Shown in pieces: positions 1 to 8,114 of a stretch of DNA of 33,951 nt. The translations under genes and the position numbers were made by a program. A model generated the notes under the pieces. The model had not been told where the DNA came from. It did not search any database and saw only the letters and a program-made list of their open reading frames with translations. Numbering within the stretch: position 1 is the first letter of the stretch; every line of letters begins with the position of its first letter. The stretch comes from a virus, in the IMG/VR virus record IMGVR_UViG_3300032132_000028, positions 1-33,951 of that record, one strand, 5' to 3'.

Positions 1-100
1 CCGCGATTGTCAGCGTGCGTTCCGTTCCATCGATCGGTCGATTCTTCCGCGTGTAGACGATCACGCTGAACGTGTAATTGATCTCGTTTTCTCTAGGCAT
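1..100 (-). CDS. hypothetical protein, 3' end cut by window edge
   Basis: Reading leftward from an ATG at 100-98, 33 codons stay open to the window edge, beginning MPRENEINYTFSV. The start overlaps the TAG stop of the upstream gene (ATGCCTAG, 8 bp), the tight coupling seen throughout this operon, which is the main reason to believe it. The visible part alternates hydrophobic and polar residues like a beta strand, but I recognise no family. The rest lies outside the window. Confidence 0.55.
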   Translation of the reverse strand, partial: MPRENEINYTFSVIVYTRKNRPIDGTERTLTIA

Positions 101-425
101 TCAATTCTTCATTCGCGACCACAATCCCGCCGCCGCAGATTGCGTATCCGGCCAGGTCCAGCCAGTGATCGATCAGGTCAGGTGACGTTCTGATCCGAGC
201 CAGCTTGATGCAGGCTGAAAACGCAGCCACATCGCGAGCGTTGAGCGGTGCCTGCAGTTTATGTTTCAGAACGACATTCGCGATCGCCGCGATGTCAGCG
301 AAATTGTCCTCTGCATCTCCGTAGTGGTTCTGCCGATCGGAGCAGATGAACTGCTCGACCTGATCGATCAGTTCCCGTCTGCGGTCCTGTCCTGTGCGTT
401 CTGTTGTGGTGGTGGTGTCGCTCAT
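93..425 (-). CDS. DUF6378-like phage protein
   Basis: This is a 110-residue soluble protein. The ATG at 425-423 is preferred because it overlaps the stop of the upstream phosphoesterase gene as ATGA. After a threonine-rich N-terminus, the pattern DRQNHYGDAEDNF, then a helix with DVAAFSACIKLARI, then a D-x-x-LDLAGYA ending matches my recollection of the DUF6378 family of phage proteins, whose function is unknown. The codons for the N-terminal threonines are the ACCACCACCAC element found near other early gene starts. It sits at the end of the visible replication operon and is probably an accessory nucleotide-metabolism or replication factor, but that is inference. Confidence 0.75.
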   Translation of the reverse strand: MSDTTTTTERTGQDRRRELIDQVEQFICSDRQNHYGDAEDNFADIAAIANVVLKHKLQAPLNARDVAAFSACIKLARIRTSPDLIDHWLDLAGYAICGGGIVVANEELNA

Positions 426-1117
426 CGCTTCCGTTTTCCTTTCAGTGTCCACGGTTCAAAAAATGCCCTGATCCCATCAACAACGACTCCGCAGCCGAGA
501 ATCGGTTTGCGTGTGAATCGTCTGCCGTAATCCATCGCGAGCGATGACGCATCGACTCCGCAGCCGACTGACAGCCCGAACACTCTGCCGCTCTGATTGG
601 CGTGATACGTCACGCCGGCATTGCTGTGGTGATGTCCGATCACGCACGATGAAAACTCTGCCTTCGCCGCGACTGTTGCCGCATTCATTCCGCCGCCGCC
701 GCGATCGCCGTGAGAGTACAGCACGCCTTCGATGATGTGTGTGCTGTACCTGGCATGCACATTCCAGCCGAGCGGCAGTTCCCAGAAATCCCGGAACGCG
801 ATCAGCACATCGGGATCGAGCCCGGCTGTAACCGCCTGCCGCTGCGTGAGTGCATCGTGATTCCCGATCATCAGTTCGCAGATCGGGAACGCATCGGTCA
901 GACGTTTGACCTGAGCGATTGCCCGTTCGCGTTCGCGTTTCGGATTCTTGAGTTGCGGATGTTTTTCGTGGTAGGAATACGCACAGTTGTCGATCAGATC
1001 GCCAATGTGCACGATGTATTCCGGTTGCCAGATATCGGCTGTCGCCTTGAGGAAATCCACGTACCCGCGTCTCATGCACGGTGCGTGCGTATCGCCAACG
1101 ATTAACACGGTCGCCAT
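422..1117 (-). CDS. metallophosphoesterase (calcineurin-like)
   Basis: This 231-residue protein carries the classic two-metal phosphoesterase motifs in order: GDTH near residue 8, GDLID near 39, GNHD near 85 and GHHH near 160. They should ligate two metal ions for hydrolysis of phosphoester bonds. The small core without a capping domain resembles phage and bacterial Mre11-like or UDP-hydrolase-like members; the substrate cannot be told from sequence. The ATG at 1117 has TGGAG about 9 bases upstream. Its stop overlaps the DUF6378 gene start as ATGA. In a module with helicases, an exonuclease and a resolvase, DNA end or nucleotide processing is the likeliest role. Confidence 0.85.
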   Translation of the reverse strand: MATVLIVGDTHAPCMRRGYVDFLKATADIWQPEYIVHIGDLIDNCAYSYHEKHPQLKNPKRERERAIAQVKRLTDAFPICELMIGNHDALTQRQAVTAGLDPDVLIAFRDFWELPLGWNVHARYSTHIIEGVLYSHGDRGGGGMNAATVAAKAEFSSCVIGHHHSNAGVTYHANQSGRVFGLSVGCGVDASSLAMDYGRRFTRKPILGCGVVVDGIRAFFEPWTLKGKRKR

Positions 1118-1164
1118 TCATGGCATCTCCAGTCGGAAAGAAACTGTCTGCAATCGATGTAGCG

Positions 1165-2829
1165 TTAGAACGGCAGCTCCTCATCTGTCAGGATCGATTC
1201 TGCATCAGGCAGCGGCCCGAGTTCGTAGTCTGTGATGCGGTCATACTTTTCGCCTTCAGTGGTTTTCACGGTGATGCGTTTCGGTTCACGCAGGTATCCG
1301 CGTGTGCCGATCGCAGCCGCTTCCTGGGCCGTTTCGGGACATTCCTGCCTGATGCGATCCTGCCACCATCGCTCCGCCTTTGTGCGTGCGTAGCCGGTGT
1401 GCTCTACACAGACCCATTCGCTGACCGGAAACTTCACATCGGGATCGGTTGTGTGGTAATCGACCCGCAGCGTTTTCGGTGCCGTGTCGTCTGCTCCTTT
1501 TTTTGTGTGCTCGGCATACGTCACCGATTCGATGTCGTACACTTCAAACGTGACTTCCGGCGAGATGATCGCGGCTTCGCTGGCTTCGACTTCGTGCGTG
1601 ATTTCCGGTGGCGGAAATGCGAAGTCACAATGCACACAGCGACGGCATCCGGCAGGCACCACCTCGCGACAGTCGGGACAGACTCGGATCGGAGTCGTCC
1701 CGTCGCCGCTACCGGATCCGTCGCCGCGTGCTGATGGATCAATCGCATCGATCGGACCGTGCCTTTCGATGTTGTTTCCATAGTCGAGGATCAGGCAGTC
1801 AGTTTTTGATTCATGCAGCCGCAGCCCGCGACCGACCATCTGCACATAAAGACCGGTCGAAAGCGTTGCCCTGAGTAACGCGATGCAGTCCACGTTCGGA
1901 GCGTCAAATCCGGTTGTCAGCACGTTGACATTGATCAGCCACCTGAGCGATCCATCGCGGAAACGTGCGAGCAGTGCCGCCCGTTCCTCGTCCGGCGTTT
2001 CGCCACAGATGAACCCGGCCGGCTCGCCGTGCTGGTATTCGATTTCATAAGTGATCGACATGCCATGCATCACGCCGGCTGCGAAGATCAGCACGCTGTG
2101 CCGTCCGTCTGCCAGTGTGATCAGTTCGGACACAGCATCAGAGACGAGTTGATTGTCACCGTTGAATGCCTGTTCCATCTCATCGGCGATGAACTCACCA
2201 CCGCGGACATGCACGCCGCTCAGATCGGCAGCATTCACAGCGGATTTCCCCCGCAGCCGCGACAGGTATCCGCGATCAATCAGGTCTTCGACAGGCACGT
2301 CATAGCAGACGCGGTTCAGGAAGTGTTCCGGCTGGCAGATCAGCCCGGTCGTTGTGCGGTACGGAGTCGCCGTGAGCCCGATCACTCGTGTTTTCGGATT
2401 CAACTCGAGCAATGCGGTCAGCAGCGTGCGGTACATGCCTTCGCCGCTGAGCGGAATCAGATGAGCCTCATCGACCAGCACCAGATCGAACGCACCGAGT
2501 GCTTGCGGTTTGCGGTAAGCCGATTGAATGCCTGCCACGATGACCGGCTCATCGGTATCACGCCGTTTCAGTCCGGCTGAATGCACGCCGACTGCGATGT
2601 CAGGACAGATCGCCGCGAGTGTGCCGGCAGTCTGCTCGAGCAGTTCTTTGACATGCGACAGCACCAGCACGCGGCCGTTCCACTGCTGCACGGTATCACG
2701 GCAGATCGTCGCGATAACCAGCGTCTTGCCGGCTCCTGTCGGCAGCACGATCGCCGGATTGTCAGACTCGCTGAACAGATGCTGGTACGCTGCCTCAACC
2801 GCTTCCGTCTGGTAATAACGTGGCTCCAT
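1165..2829 (-). CDS. superfamily 2 DEAH-box DNA helicase (type III restriction Res-like)
   Basis: This is a 554-residue SF2 helicase. From MEPRYYQ there is a Q-motif-like start, Walker A PTGAGKT at residues 30-36, DEAH at 120-123, TATP at 153-156 and QMVGRGLR near 335 as motif VI. A Cys4 zinc ribbon follows (CPDC...CRRCVHC) before a C-terminal domain of about 150 residues. I chose the ATG at 2829 over a TTG at 2844; GAGAGAG precedes it. The start lies inside the 3' end of the resolvase-like gene, just downstream of a GTACCACCAC element. The protein probably unwinds replication or recombination intermediates. No nuclease or methylase domain is fused, so a complete type III restriction enzyme is unlikely. 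Confidence 0.9.
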   Translation of the reverse strand: MEPRYYQTEAVEAAYQHLFSESDNPAIVLPTGAGKTLVIATICRDTVQQWNGRVLVLSHVKELLEQTAGTLAAICPDIAVGVHSAGLKRRDTDEPVIVAGIQSAYRKPQALGAFDLVLVDEAHLIPLSGEGMYRTLLTALLELNPKTRVIGLTATPYRTTTGLICQPEHFLNRVCYDVPVEDLIDRGYLSRLRGKSAVNAADLSGVHVRGGEFIADEMEQAFNGDNQLVSDAVSELITLADGRHSVLIFAAGVMHGMSITYEIEYQHGEPAGFICGETPDEERAALLARFRDGSLRWLINVNVLTTGFDAPNVDCIALLRATLSTGLYVQMVGRGLRLHESKTDCLILDYGNNIERHGPIDAIDPSARGDGSGSGDGTTPIRVCPDCREVVPAGCRRCVHCDFAFPPPEITHEVEASEAAIISPEVTFEVYDIESVTYAEHTKKGADDTAPKTLRVDYHTTDPDVKFPVSEWVCVEHTGYARTKAERWWQDRIRQECPETAQEAAAIGTRGYLREPKRITVKTTEGEKYDRITDYELGPLPDAESILTDEELPF

Positions 2830-3148
2830 TGGACACTCTCTCAATCAGTGGTGGTACACTTGCGAGCGGAACGATCAGCAGCCATTCCCGCTCGTTTTTC
2901 CGATGCAGCACAATCGGCACTTCTCCATCTGCCGCATCGCGTTTCGCCTGCTCGACTGCCGGATACAGTCGGAGCGATTCGACTCGTTTGACTTCAACGT
3001 GCAGGCCCGGCACCGTGACGACATCTTTGCCTTCGGTGCCGTCGTACTGCTGCCCGCGGCGAGCCGGCAGCCCGAGCACTTCAGTCAGTGCCCGTGCCGC
3101 TTCCCGCTCGCCGCGTTTGCCTTTTTCGCGGGAATGTTTACCGGTCAA
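2795..3148 (-). CDS. PD-(D/E)XK nuclease, Holliday-junction-resolvase-like
   Basis: From a TTG start this is a 117-residue protein. The TTG at 3148-3146 has AGGGAG six bases upstream and overlaps the end of the DUF669 gene; a longer frame open to 3229 would overlap that gene by 92 bp and is less likely. KGKRGEREAARAL near the N-terminus, then D42, then E52-x-K54 in HVEVK fit the PD-(D/E)XK core of archaeal-type Hjc and phage resolvases (E, D, ExK). It probably cuts branched DNA before packaging or during recombination. The annealing and helicase genes beside it support this. Confidence 0.75.
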   Translation of the reverse strand: MTGKHSREKGKRGEREAARALTEVLGLPARRGQQYDGTEGKDVVTVPGLHVEVKRVESLRLYPAVEQAKRDAADGEVPIVLHRKNEREWLLIVPLASVPPLIERVSNGATLLPDGSG

Positions 3149-3587
3149 ACGGTGCTCCCTTCGCCGCGGTCCAGGTCGCCTGTGCGGGCTCGTTTGAGGC
3201 ACTGTCGAAACCTTTGATCGCGTTGGCATCCTCGCCGGTGTCTTTGCGTTTGCGAGTGATCACCGTGATCGTCAGCGGCTTATCGTGCAGGTCGGCAGAA
3301 TCATCCGGCTGCATCACTCCGACTGCGTGACAGATGCTGCTGAGCGTCTGCTGTGCGATCTCGACTGCCTGCGGATTCGGATTGTCCAGATTCAGATTCT
3401 CAAACAGCTGCCGTCCCTTGTGCTCGCCGTCCACGATCTGCAGTGTCAGTCGCAGGTACGATCCGTTGCCGGATTGCGTCTTGCGTTCCTCGCTGGCACT
3501 GATGACCGCGGTATATGTGCCGGTCGGCAGCGGCTTGAATGCGGACTGTGGTTCGATCCGTTCGGCATCAAATCCTGTGAGCTTCAT
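3138..3587 (-). CDS. DUF669-type phage protein, probable ssDNA-binding partner
   Basis: This 149-residue protein has the DUF669 pattern: an N-terminal segment ending in PLPTGTYTAVI, a beta-rich core with SGNGSYLRLTLQI and GRQLFENLNL, then an IAQQTLSSICHAVG helix and a C-terminal tail ending in basic residues. DUF669 proteins in many phages lie next to Sak4- or Erf-type annealing proteins, and some act like single-strand binding proteins. AAGGA lies about 7 bases before the ATG, and an ACCACCACCAC element lies further upstream. Here the gene is part of a recombination module, so binding single-stranded DNA is a reasonable inference. Confidence 0.8.
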   Translation of the reverse strand: MKLTGFDAERIEPQSAFKPLPTGTYTAVISASEERKTQSGNGSYLRLTLQIVDGEHKGRQLFENLNLDNPNPQAVEIAQQTLSSICHAVGVMQPDDSADLHDKPLTITVITRKRKDTGEDANAIKGFDSASNEPAQATWTAAKGAPFDR

Positions 3588-3650
3588 GCTGTGTCCTTTG
3601 CTGAGTGTGGTGGTGGTCAGACGATAAAACTGATTTAGATTTCGCGGTGC

Positions 3651-4571
3651 TCAGAACAGCGATGCCTGCTTGAGCGATTCTTCCGCAGCGGTCAGATTCT
3701 TCACGGCGATCCGGTAATAGCTCGGCTTCAGTTCCATGCCGACAAATCGCCGGCCGGCTTTGATCGCGACATGCCCTTCGCTGCCGATGCCGGCGAACGG
3801 GGAGAGCACCGTATCTCCGGGATTGCTCCACAACTGCACGCAGCGTTCGATCACATCCAGCTGCAGCGGGCAGATGTGCCGCTCGTCTTCCTCATCGCGT
3901 GCCGTTGTGTACTGCAGCGTGCGTGAAGGATTGATATCCATCCAGACCGGCGATGCGTATTTCTGCCAGATGTCGATGCTCAGTCTGCCTTCGCTGCGAA
4001 ACGTCTTCGGATCGCCGACAAATCGATCCAGTTCGCCGTCAACCGGCTCAGGATTCTCACCCGGCTTATTGAATGTGACGACATAATCCGCCAGTCCCTG
4101 CCGACTCCTGATGGAATCCTTGCACACCTGTTTATGCAGCAGGCCGATCGCTTTCGTACGCTGCATCTGCGTGACGGGATCCTTCCAGATGCAGACTTCA
4201 CTGTGATAGATGAATCCCGCCGCCTGAAAGCCGCGGATGATGTCGCCGCGGAAATCCCGAATGCTGATGTATCCGTGATGATTTTTCGTCGTCGTGATCT
4301 GCATACAGTGCACGCTGACATTCCGGCCCGGTTTCATCACGCGGATCAGTTCTTCAATCAGGAACTGAAACTGCTGCCAGAACTCGTCGTACGTGCGGAC
4401 GTTTCCCATGTCGCGTTCGGAATTGGAATAGGTATACAGCGATGCGAACGGTGGCGAGAACACGCAGAAGTCAATCGAGTCATCCGGCAGCCCGCGGAGT
4501 GCTTCCACACAATCCGCATTGATGCAGGTCCACAGTTCCGTCTGCTGCTGGTCGATTACTTTTTCAGCCAT
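3651..4571 (-). CDS. DNA methyltransferase, adenine-N6/cytosine-N4 type
   Basis: This 306-residue protein carries the catalytic SPPF motif (residues 39-42) near the N-terminus and the S-adenosylmethionine-binding motif LSPFAGIGSEG (256-266) near the C-terminus. That beta-class order is typical of solitary N6-adenine or N4-cytosine methyltransferases. The central 150 residues would hold the target-recognition region. Its start lies 16 bp inside the end of the SNF2-like helicase gene, so the two are translationally coupled. No cognate restriction endonuclease is adjacent, so it is probably an orphan enzyme that protects phage DNA from host restriction or marks it. The target site cannot be read from the sequence. 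Confidence 0.9.
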   Translation of the reverse strand: MAEKVIDQQQTELWTCINADCVEALRGLPDDSIDFCVFSPPFASLYTYSNSERDMGNVRTYDEFWQQFQFLIEELIRVMKPGRNVSVHCMQITTTKNHHGYISIRDFRGDIIRGFQAAGFIYHSEVCIWKDPVTQMQRTKAIGLLHKQVCKDSIRSRQGLADYVVTFNKPGENPEPVDGELDRFVGDPKTFRSEGRLSIDIWQKYASPVWMDINPSRTLQYTTARDEEDERHICPLQLDVIERCVQLWSNPGDTVLSPFAGIGSEGHVAIKAGRRFVGMELKPSYYRIAVKNLTAAEESLKQASLF

Positions 4572-5938
4572 GCCGGTATCTCCATCTCGGTTGTCGGTTG
4601 ATAGGATTTGTCGCTGCGGCGTGTTGATCGAATCTGTGCCTCAGACAGTTCTGACATTGCCGCCGCGATGCCTTGAAACATCGCTGTCACTTCGCGTTCC
4701 TTGCGTCTGAGATTCAGCACCACCGGCAGCTCCTCTTCGCTGGCGACCGTGTGTACCTGCACGGTCTGCGTCTGCCCGAATCGCCAGAACCGGCGAATCA
4801 TCTGATACCACTGCTCAAATGAATCAGTCGGGAAAACGATCGTGCGGGCACAGTGCTGCCAGTTCAGACCGAACCCGCCGATCTTCGGCTTTGTGATCAG
4901 CGTGCTGATCTCGCCGCGAGTGAATGCCGCCAGTTTTTCTTCCTTCTCATCGACCGAATGCCGGCCGGCGACTTCCACGGCACCGGGTATGATCCGGGCG
5001 AGCGTTTCGCCTTCGATGTTCAGGTTGCACCAGATCACGCACGGCGTGATCTGGCTGCCGGCGATCTCGGCTGCCCGTTCGCAGCGTGCCTGCAGGCTGT
5101 CACGGCGTGCTGCTCTGCGATCCGCCAGCGTTGATGCACCGGTCGCGAACAGCTGCCCGCGGCGAGCGGTTGCCGGCACAATCTGATCGTGATATTCGAT
5201 CTCTGGCAGGTCGTACCCGTGATCGCTGTAGCCGATGTCAGACGGTTTCCTGAGCATCACGCACCAGGACGACATCCACTGCCAGAACAGATCGCGGGCA
5301 TGTCCCTTGAGTCTCCACTTGGCTGTCTCGCCGCCATCGTGAACGAAAAACGTCGAGAGCATTTCCGCCCGGCTCATCACTCCCAGAAACTGCGACTGAT
5401 TCCCGAGTTCCATGTGATCATTCGGGCTCGGTGTCGCTGACCAGGACTGCCGGAACGGGATCGATGTCCAGTGTTCCAGCAGCGTGCCGCGAGTCTTGCC
5501 GTCAACACTTTTCAGAATGCTGCCTTCGTCGAGAATCAGACCGCCGAACTGATCCGGCTCAAACAGATGCAGCCGCTCATAGTTGGCGATATTGATTCCC
5601 GGTCGCACATCGGCAGCCGATCTGCAGACTGTGACATCCGCTGCGATGCTGAATTTTTCGGCTTCGCGTTTCGTCTGCTCGGCGACTGCCAGCGGAGCGA
5701 AGATCAGCACCGGCATCCCTGTGTGCTCTGCGATCAGTCGTGCCGATTCCAGTTCCTGCAGACTCTTTCCCATTCCGCAATCTTCGTATCCGCCGAAGCG
5801 ACCGCGGATGCAGGCCCAGCGAACAATCTGAGCCTGCCAGTCAAACAGATTCGAATTCAGCTCACCCGGCTCGAAACCGCTCGGCGAATCCGCCAGCGTC
5901 TTCGCTGCGATGAACTCCTCATAACGTGTCGGCTGCAT
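4556..5938 (-). CDS. SNF2-like superfamily 2 helicase/translocase
   Basis: This 460-residue protein has a variant Walker A (EDCGMGKS, residues 52-59), Walker B LILDEGS (134-140) with DEGS replacing DEAH, SATPSPND (167-174), and a C-terminal helicase half ending in RRFWRFGQTQTVQVH, which matches the SNF2-type motif VI region. It is probably a double-stranded DNA translocase rather than a strand-separating helicase. The ribosome-binding site is AAGGAG, followed directly by TACCACCAC and the ATG. The pairing with a downstream methyltransferase is common in phages, but the joint job is not established. No nuclease domain is visible. Confidence 0.85.
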   Translation of the reverse strand: MQPTRYEEFIAAKTLADSPSGFEPGELNSNLFDWQAQIVRWACIRGRFGGYEDCGMGKSLQELESARLIAEHTGMPVLIFAPLAVAEQTKREAEKFSIAADVTVCRSAADVRPGINIANYERLHLFEPDQFGGLILDEGSILKSVDGKTRGTLLEHWTSIPFRQSWSATPSPNDHMELGNQSQFLGVMSRAEMLSTFFVHDGGETAKWRLKGHARDLFWQWMSSWCVMLRKPSDIGYSDHGYDLPEIEYHDQIVPATARRGQLFATGASTLADRRAARRDSLQARCERAAEIAGSQITPCVIWCNLNIEGETLARIIPGAVEVAGRHSVDEKEEKLAAFTRGEISTLITKPKIGGFGLNWQHCARTIVFPTDSFEQWYQMIRRFWRFGQTQTVQVHTVASEEELPVVLNLRRKEREVTAMFQGIAAAMSELSEAQIRSTRRSDKSYQPTTEMEIPAWLKK

Positions 5939-5952
5939 GTGGTGGTACTCCT

Positions 5953-6687
5953 TCAGAATGCCTGGGATGCCTTCGCGAAATCAGAAAACGACAGCGGCAG
6001 TTCATCCGGCAGGCTGCAGCGGTTCTTCGCGGCATGGCTCGGCCGCTCGCTGGTATGGATGACGCGTTCGCCGGTGCCGATGCCGATCGTGCGTTTCGCG
6101 AACCCTTCGCCGGTCGTCTTCTGAAAAACTTTGTACGAGCAGAACAGAACCTCATCGGAGAATTCCTGCATGTGCTCGGCTGCGAGTTTGTGCAGCTTCG
6201 GTGCGTACCGGTCGTAGGGCTCGCCGTCCGGCGGAGCAAATTTGCTGATCCGTGCATGAGCGATCATGATCGCTGTCATGCCGTGTTCAGTCCGCAGATA
6301 GTTCAGGGCATTGCACAGCCGGCCCCAGTGTGCCAGAGCGAACGTGTAGCCTTTCGCGTATCCGATATCTTCGATCGATTTCACATCGCGTTCGTCAGCG
6401 ACCTTGCGATGGATCAGACGTTCCAGCCAGTCGAGCGAATCGATCACAACGGTTCTGTATTTGTGTTTTTCCGTGCTCAGTGCCGTGAGATGCTCAAAGA
6501 ATGCATCGAGCGTGCTGCTGAGCGGAAATGATGCACAGTCGATATCCGCCAGCCCGTCTTCAGTCGGCAGAAAGATCGGTTTCGGAGCACCGGCTGCGAA
6601 CGTGCTCTTGCCGATCCCCTGCACGCCATAAATCAGAATCCTTCGCGGCGTTGTCTGTTTTCCTGTGGTGATGTTGTCCAGCGTCAT
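5953..6687 (-). CDS. RecA-like AAA ATPase, Sak4-type annealing protein
   Basis: This 244-residue protein begins MTLDNIT. Walker A is GVQGIGKST (21-29), and Walker B lies in YRTVVIDSLDWL (77-88). The layout IYGVQGIGKSTFA followed by an IFLPTEDGLADID stretch matches the AAA_24/Sak4 group of shortened RecA-like phage proteins, which promote single-strand annealing with a cognate single-strand binding protein. The start at 6687 overlaps the previous stop as ATGA and has GGGGAG just upstream; a longer frame to 6819 encodes an implausible basic extension. It lies between the exonuclease and DUF669 genes, consistent with a recombination module. Confidence 0.85.
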   Translation of the reverse strand: MTLDNITTGKQTTPRRILIYGVQGIGKSTFAAGAPKPIFLPTEDGLADIDCASFPLSSTLDAFFEHLTALSTEKHKYRTVVIDSLDWLERLIHRKVADERDVKSIEDIGYAKGYTFALAHWGRLCNALNYLRTEHGMTAIMIAHARISKFAPPDGEPYDRYAPKLHKLAAEHMQEFSDEVLFCSYKVFQKTTGEGFAKRTIGIGTGERVIHTSERPSHAAKNRCSLPDELPLSFSDFAKASQAF

Positions 6688-6920
6688 GACTGCTCCCCGG
6701 TTGTGGTGGTGGTGGTAATCGCTGTCACATCCAGATCGCCGTAGCGGTCCAGAGTGACCCGGTACATCACACGATCGACTTCGTGATGCACACTGCCTGG
6801 CGGCAGATTTCCGATGCACTGCCGCAGGTTGTGGCAGGCGTTTTCGAGATGTTCATTCGCGTCTGCTGCTGCTTCCGTGCTCGCTTTCCAGTCCCTGATG
6901 CAGGCTCTGATCTGACTCAC
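6684..6920 (-). CDS. small hypothetical protein
   Basis: This 78-residue soluble protein starts with GTG at 6920-6918 and overlaps the Sak4-like gene as ATGA. It has an N-terminal helix rich in Ala, Glu and Asn, a middle NLPPGSVHHEVD segment and a C-terminal run of six threonines encoded by the ACC-repeat element. I recognise no family. Its position between the exonuclease and the annealing ATPase suggests an accessory recombination protein, but that rests on context alone. Confidence 0.65.
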   Translation of the reverse strand: MSQIRACIRDWKASTEAAADANEHLENACHNLRQCIGNLPPGSVHHEVDRVMYRVTLDRYGDLDVTAITTTTTTGEQS

Positions 6921-6924
6921 TTTT

Positions 6925-7752
6925 TCAGTTCTCCAGTTCCATTAAAATCGGTTCCTCGTATCTGCTCGGCCAGACGTTCGACCGCTCACACTCCATCAGT
7001 TCGGCGACTGCCAGTGCGTTTTCGCGGCTCGCCTGTTCCAGTGCCTGATCAGACGGCCGGAACAGTCCGCAGCGGTACGGCTCACACTTTTCCGCTGCCA
7101 CGATCGCGACCAGATCGACATCAGCACCGGCTGCGTTGGCGACATCGCGATAGAACGCGAGCTGATGCACGTAGCCGAACTTCAGAGCCGATGCCAGGAA
7201 CGAATCGAGCCCGCGGGTAGTCTTCAGATCGACGATCAGGCCGCCGTCTGTGTCCAGCCAGTCACAGCGAATCTGACAGGCTCGGCCCATCCACTCAGCA
7301 CGGATGACGTTCTCAGCGACTCCGTGAGCCATCAGCATTCCGGTGCGTTCGTGCTTCTGCACGTTCGCCGCCATCTTGCTCATCGCGGCATAGTCATCGG
7401 TCGAGATCACCGGTCGGGTCTGAGCTGCGGCCCATGCCCGGAACGCCTTTGTCTGCGTGCCGTAGGGCTGCTGCGTTTTTTCGTTGATCGGCCCGTCAGC
7501 GACCAGGTACTCATCGTTAAATCGCTCGGCTTCCAGCACCATGCAGTGGAATGCCTCACCGAAAAAATACGCATCGCGTGCCGGCTCGCTCATCAGCCCG
7601 ATTCGGTGGTAGTGGTAGACCTGCGGGCTGCGTCGGAATCGCGTGAGTTGTGTTGAACTCAAGTATCGATCGGTCTTCGAGTGATACAGTTCGGCGACTT
7701 CCTGGATCAGTTGCAGTTTTGCGTTCTCGTCTTTTGTGGTGGTGGCACTCAT
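6925..7752 (-). CDS. PD-(D/E)XK exonuclease (RecE/RecB-like)
   Basis: This 275-residue nuclease starts at ATG 7752-7750, chosen because AAGGAG lies seven bases upstream. Motifs fit the lambda-exonuclease/RecB/RecE superfamily: G65-x-x-x-H69 in FGEAFHCMVLE, D164 in CDWLD, D175-x-K177 in IVDLKTT and a glutamine in the HQLAFYRD helix near residue 199. It most likely degrades one strand from DNA ends to supply single strands for the Sak4-like annealing protein encoded two genes downstream. Codons 3-7 carry the ACCACCACA element immediately after the start. A Cas4-like protein is less likely because I see no four-cysteine iron-sulfur cluster. Confidence 0.85.
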   Translation of the reverse strand: MSATTTKDENAKLQLIQEVAELYHSKTDRYLSSTQLTRFRRSPQVYHYHRIGLMSEPARDAYFFGEAFHCMVLEAERFNDEYLVADGPINEKTQQPYGTQTKAFRAWAAAQTRPVISTDDYAAMSKMAANVQKHERTGMLMAHGVAENVIRAEWMGRACQIRCDWLDTDGGLIVDLKTTRGLDSFLASALKFGYVHQLAFYRDVANAAGADVDLVAIVAAEKCEPYRCGLFRPSDQALEQASRENALAVAELMECERSNVWPSRYEEPILMELEN

Positions 7753-7754
7753 CG

Positions 7755-8114
7755 TTACTCCTTGAGGATTTGAAACACTTCCGGGCTCAGTTCGACTGTC
7801 TGCAGGTCCACATCGGCGGCAGTCACCGGCATCGATCTGCGGATTTTTTTGACGCAGCGGCTGGCTCCCTGTGAGACCATTCGCCGGATCGCCGCTTCCA
7901 CCGGGCACGCTCCCGGCTTGTAATACTTCCAGTTCCGCAGCGTGTGCAGAATGATGTCCTGTGCGAGATCATCGACTTCAAGCGATCGCAGCGATGTCTG
8001 ATATTCCGCCGCGAGTCGCCGGGCGACTGCGTGTGCCAGAGTTGTCAGCAGGCAGTCGCACGCTCTGCCTGTGACTGTGCTCCGCACATCGATGCAGCCC
8101 CATGCCTCATTCAT
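7755..8114 (-). CDS. sigma-70 region-2-like protein
   Basis: This 119-residue protein matches the helical core of ECF sigma factors: AHAVARRLAAEY, then LEVDDLAQDIILHTLRN, then a short PVEAAIRRMVSQGASRCVKKIRR helix ending in basic residues. These correspond to the region 2 segments that bind RNA polymerase and the -10 promoter element. The remaining ~25 residues are too short for a region 4 helix-turn-helix, so the -35-recognising half is missing. ATG at 8114 overlaps the sliding-clamp stop (ATGAATGA). It could redirect host RNA polymerase to phage promoters or act as a decoy; which is unknown. Confidence 0.65.
   Translation of the reverse strand: MNEAWGCIDVRSTVTGRACDCLLTTLAHAVARRLAAEYQTSLRSLEVDDLAQDIILHTLRNWKYYKPGACPVEAAIRRMVSQGASRCVKKIRRSMPVTAADVDLQTVELSPEVFQILKE

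Noticed and set aside
477-1184. Minus-strand frame of 235 residues overlapping the phosphoesterase
   Set aside because: It is in another frame of a gene with all catalytic motifs; the arginine- and serine-rich sequence marks it as a shadow.
1081-1734. Plus-strand frame of 217 residues over the helicase gene
   Set aside because: It is antisense to the DEAH helicase, and its composition is typical of non-coding frames in GC-rich DNA.
3651-5938. Methyltransferase plus SNF2 helicase as a DISARM-like defence island
   Set aside because: The other DISARM components are absent, and the pair sits inside a phage replication operon.
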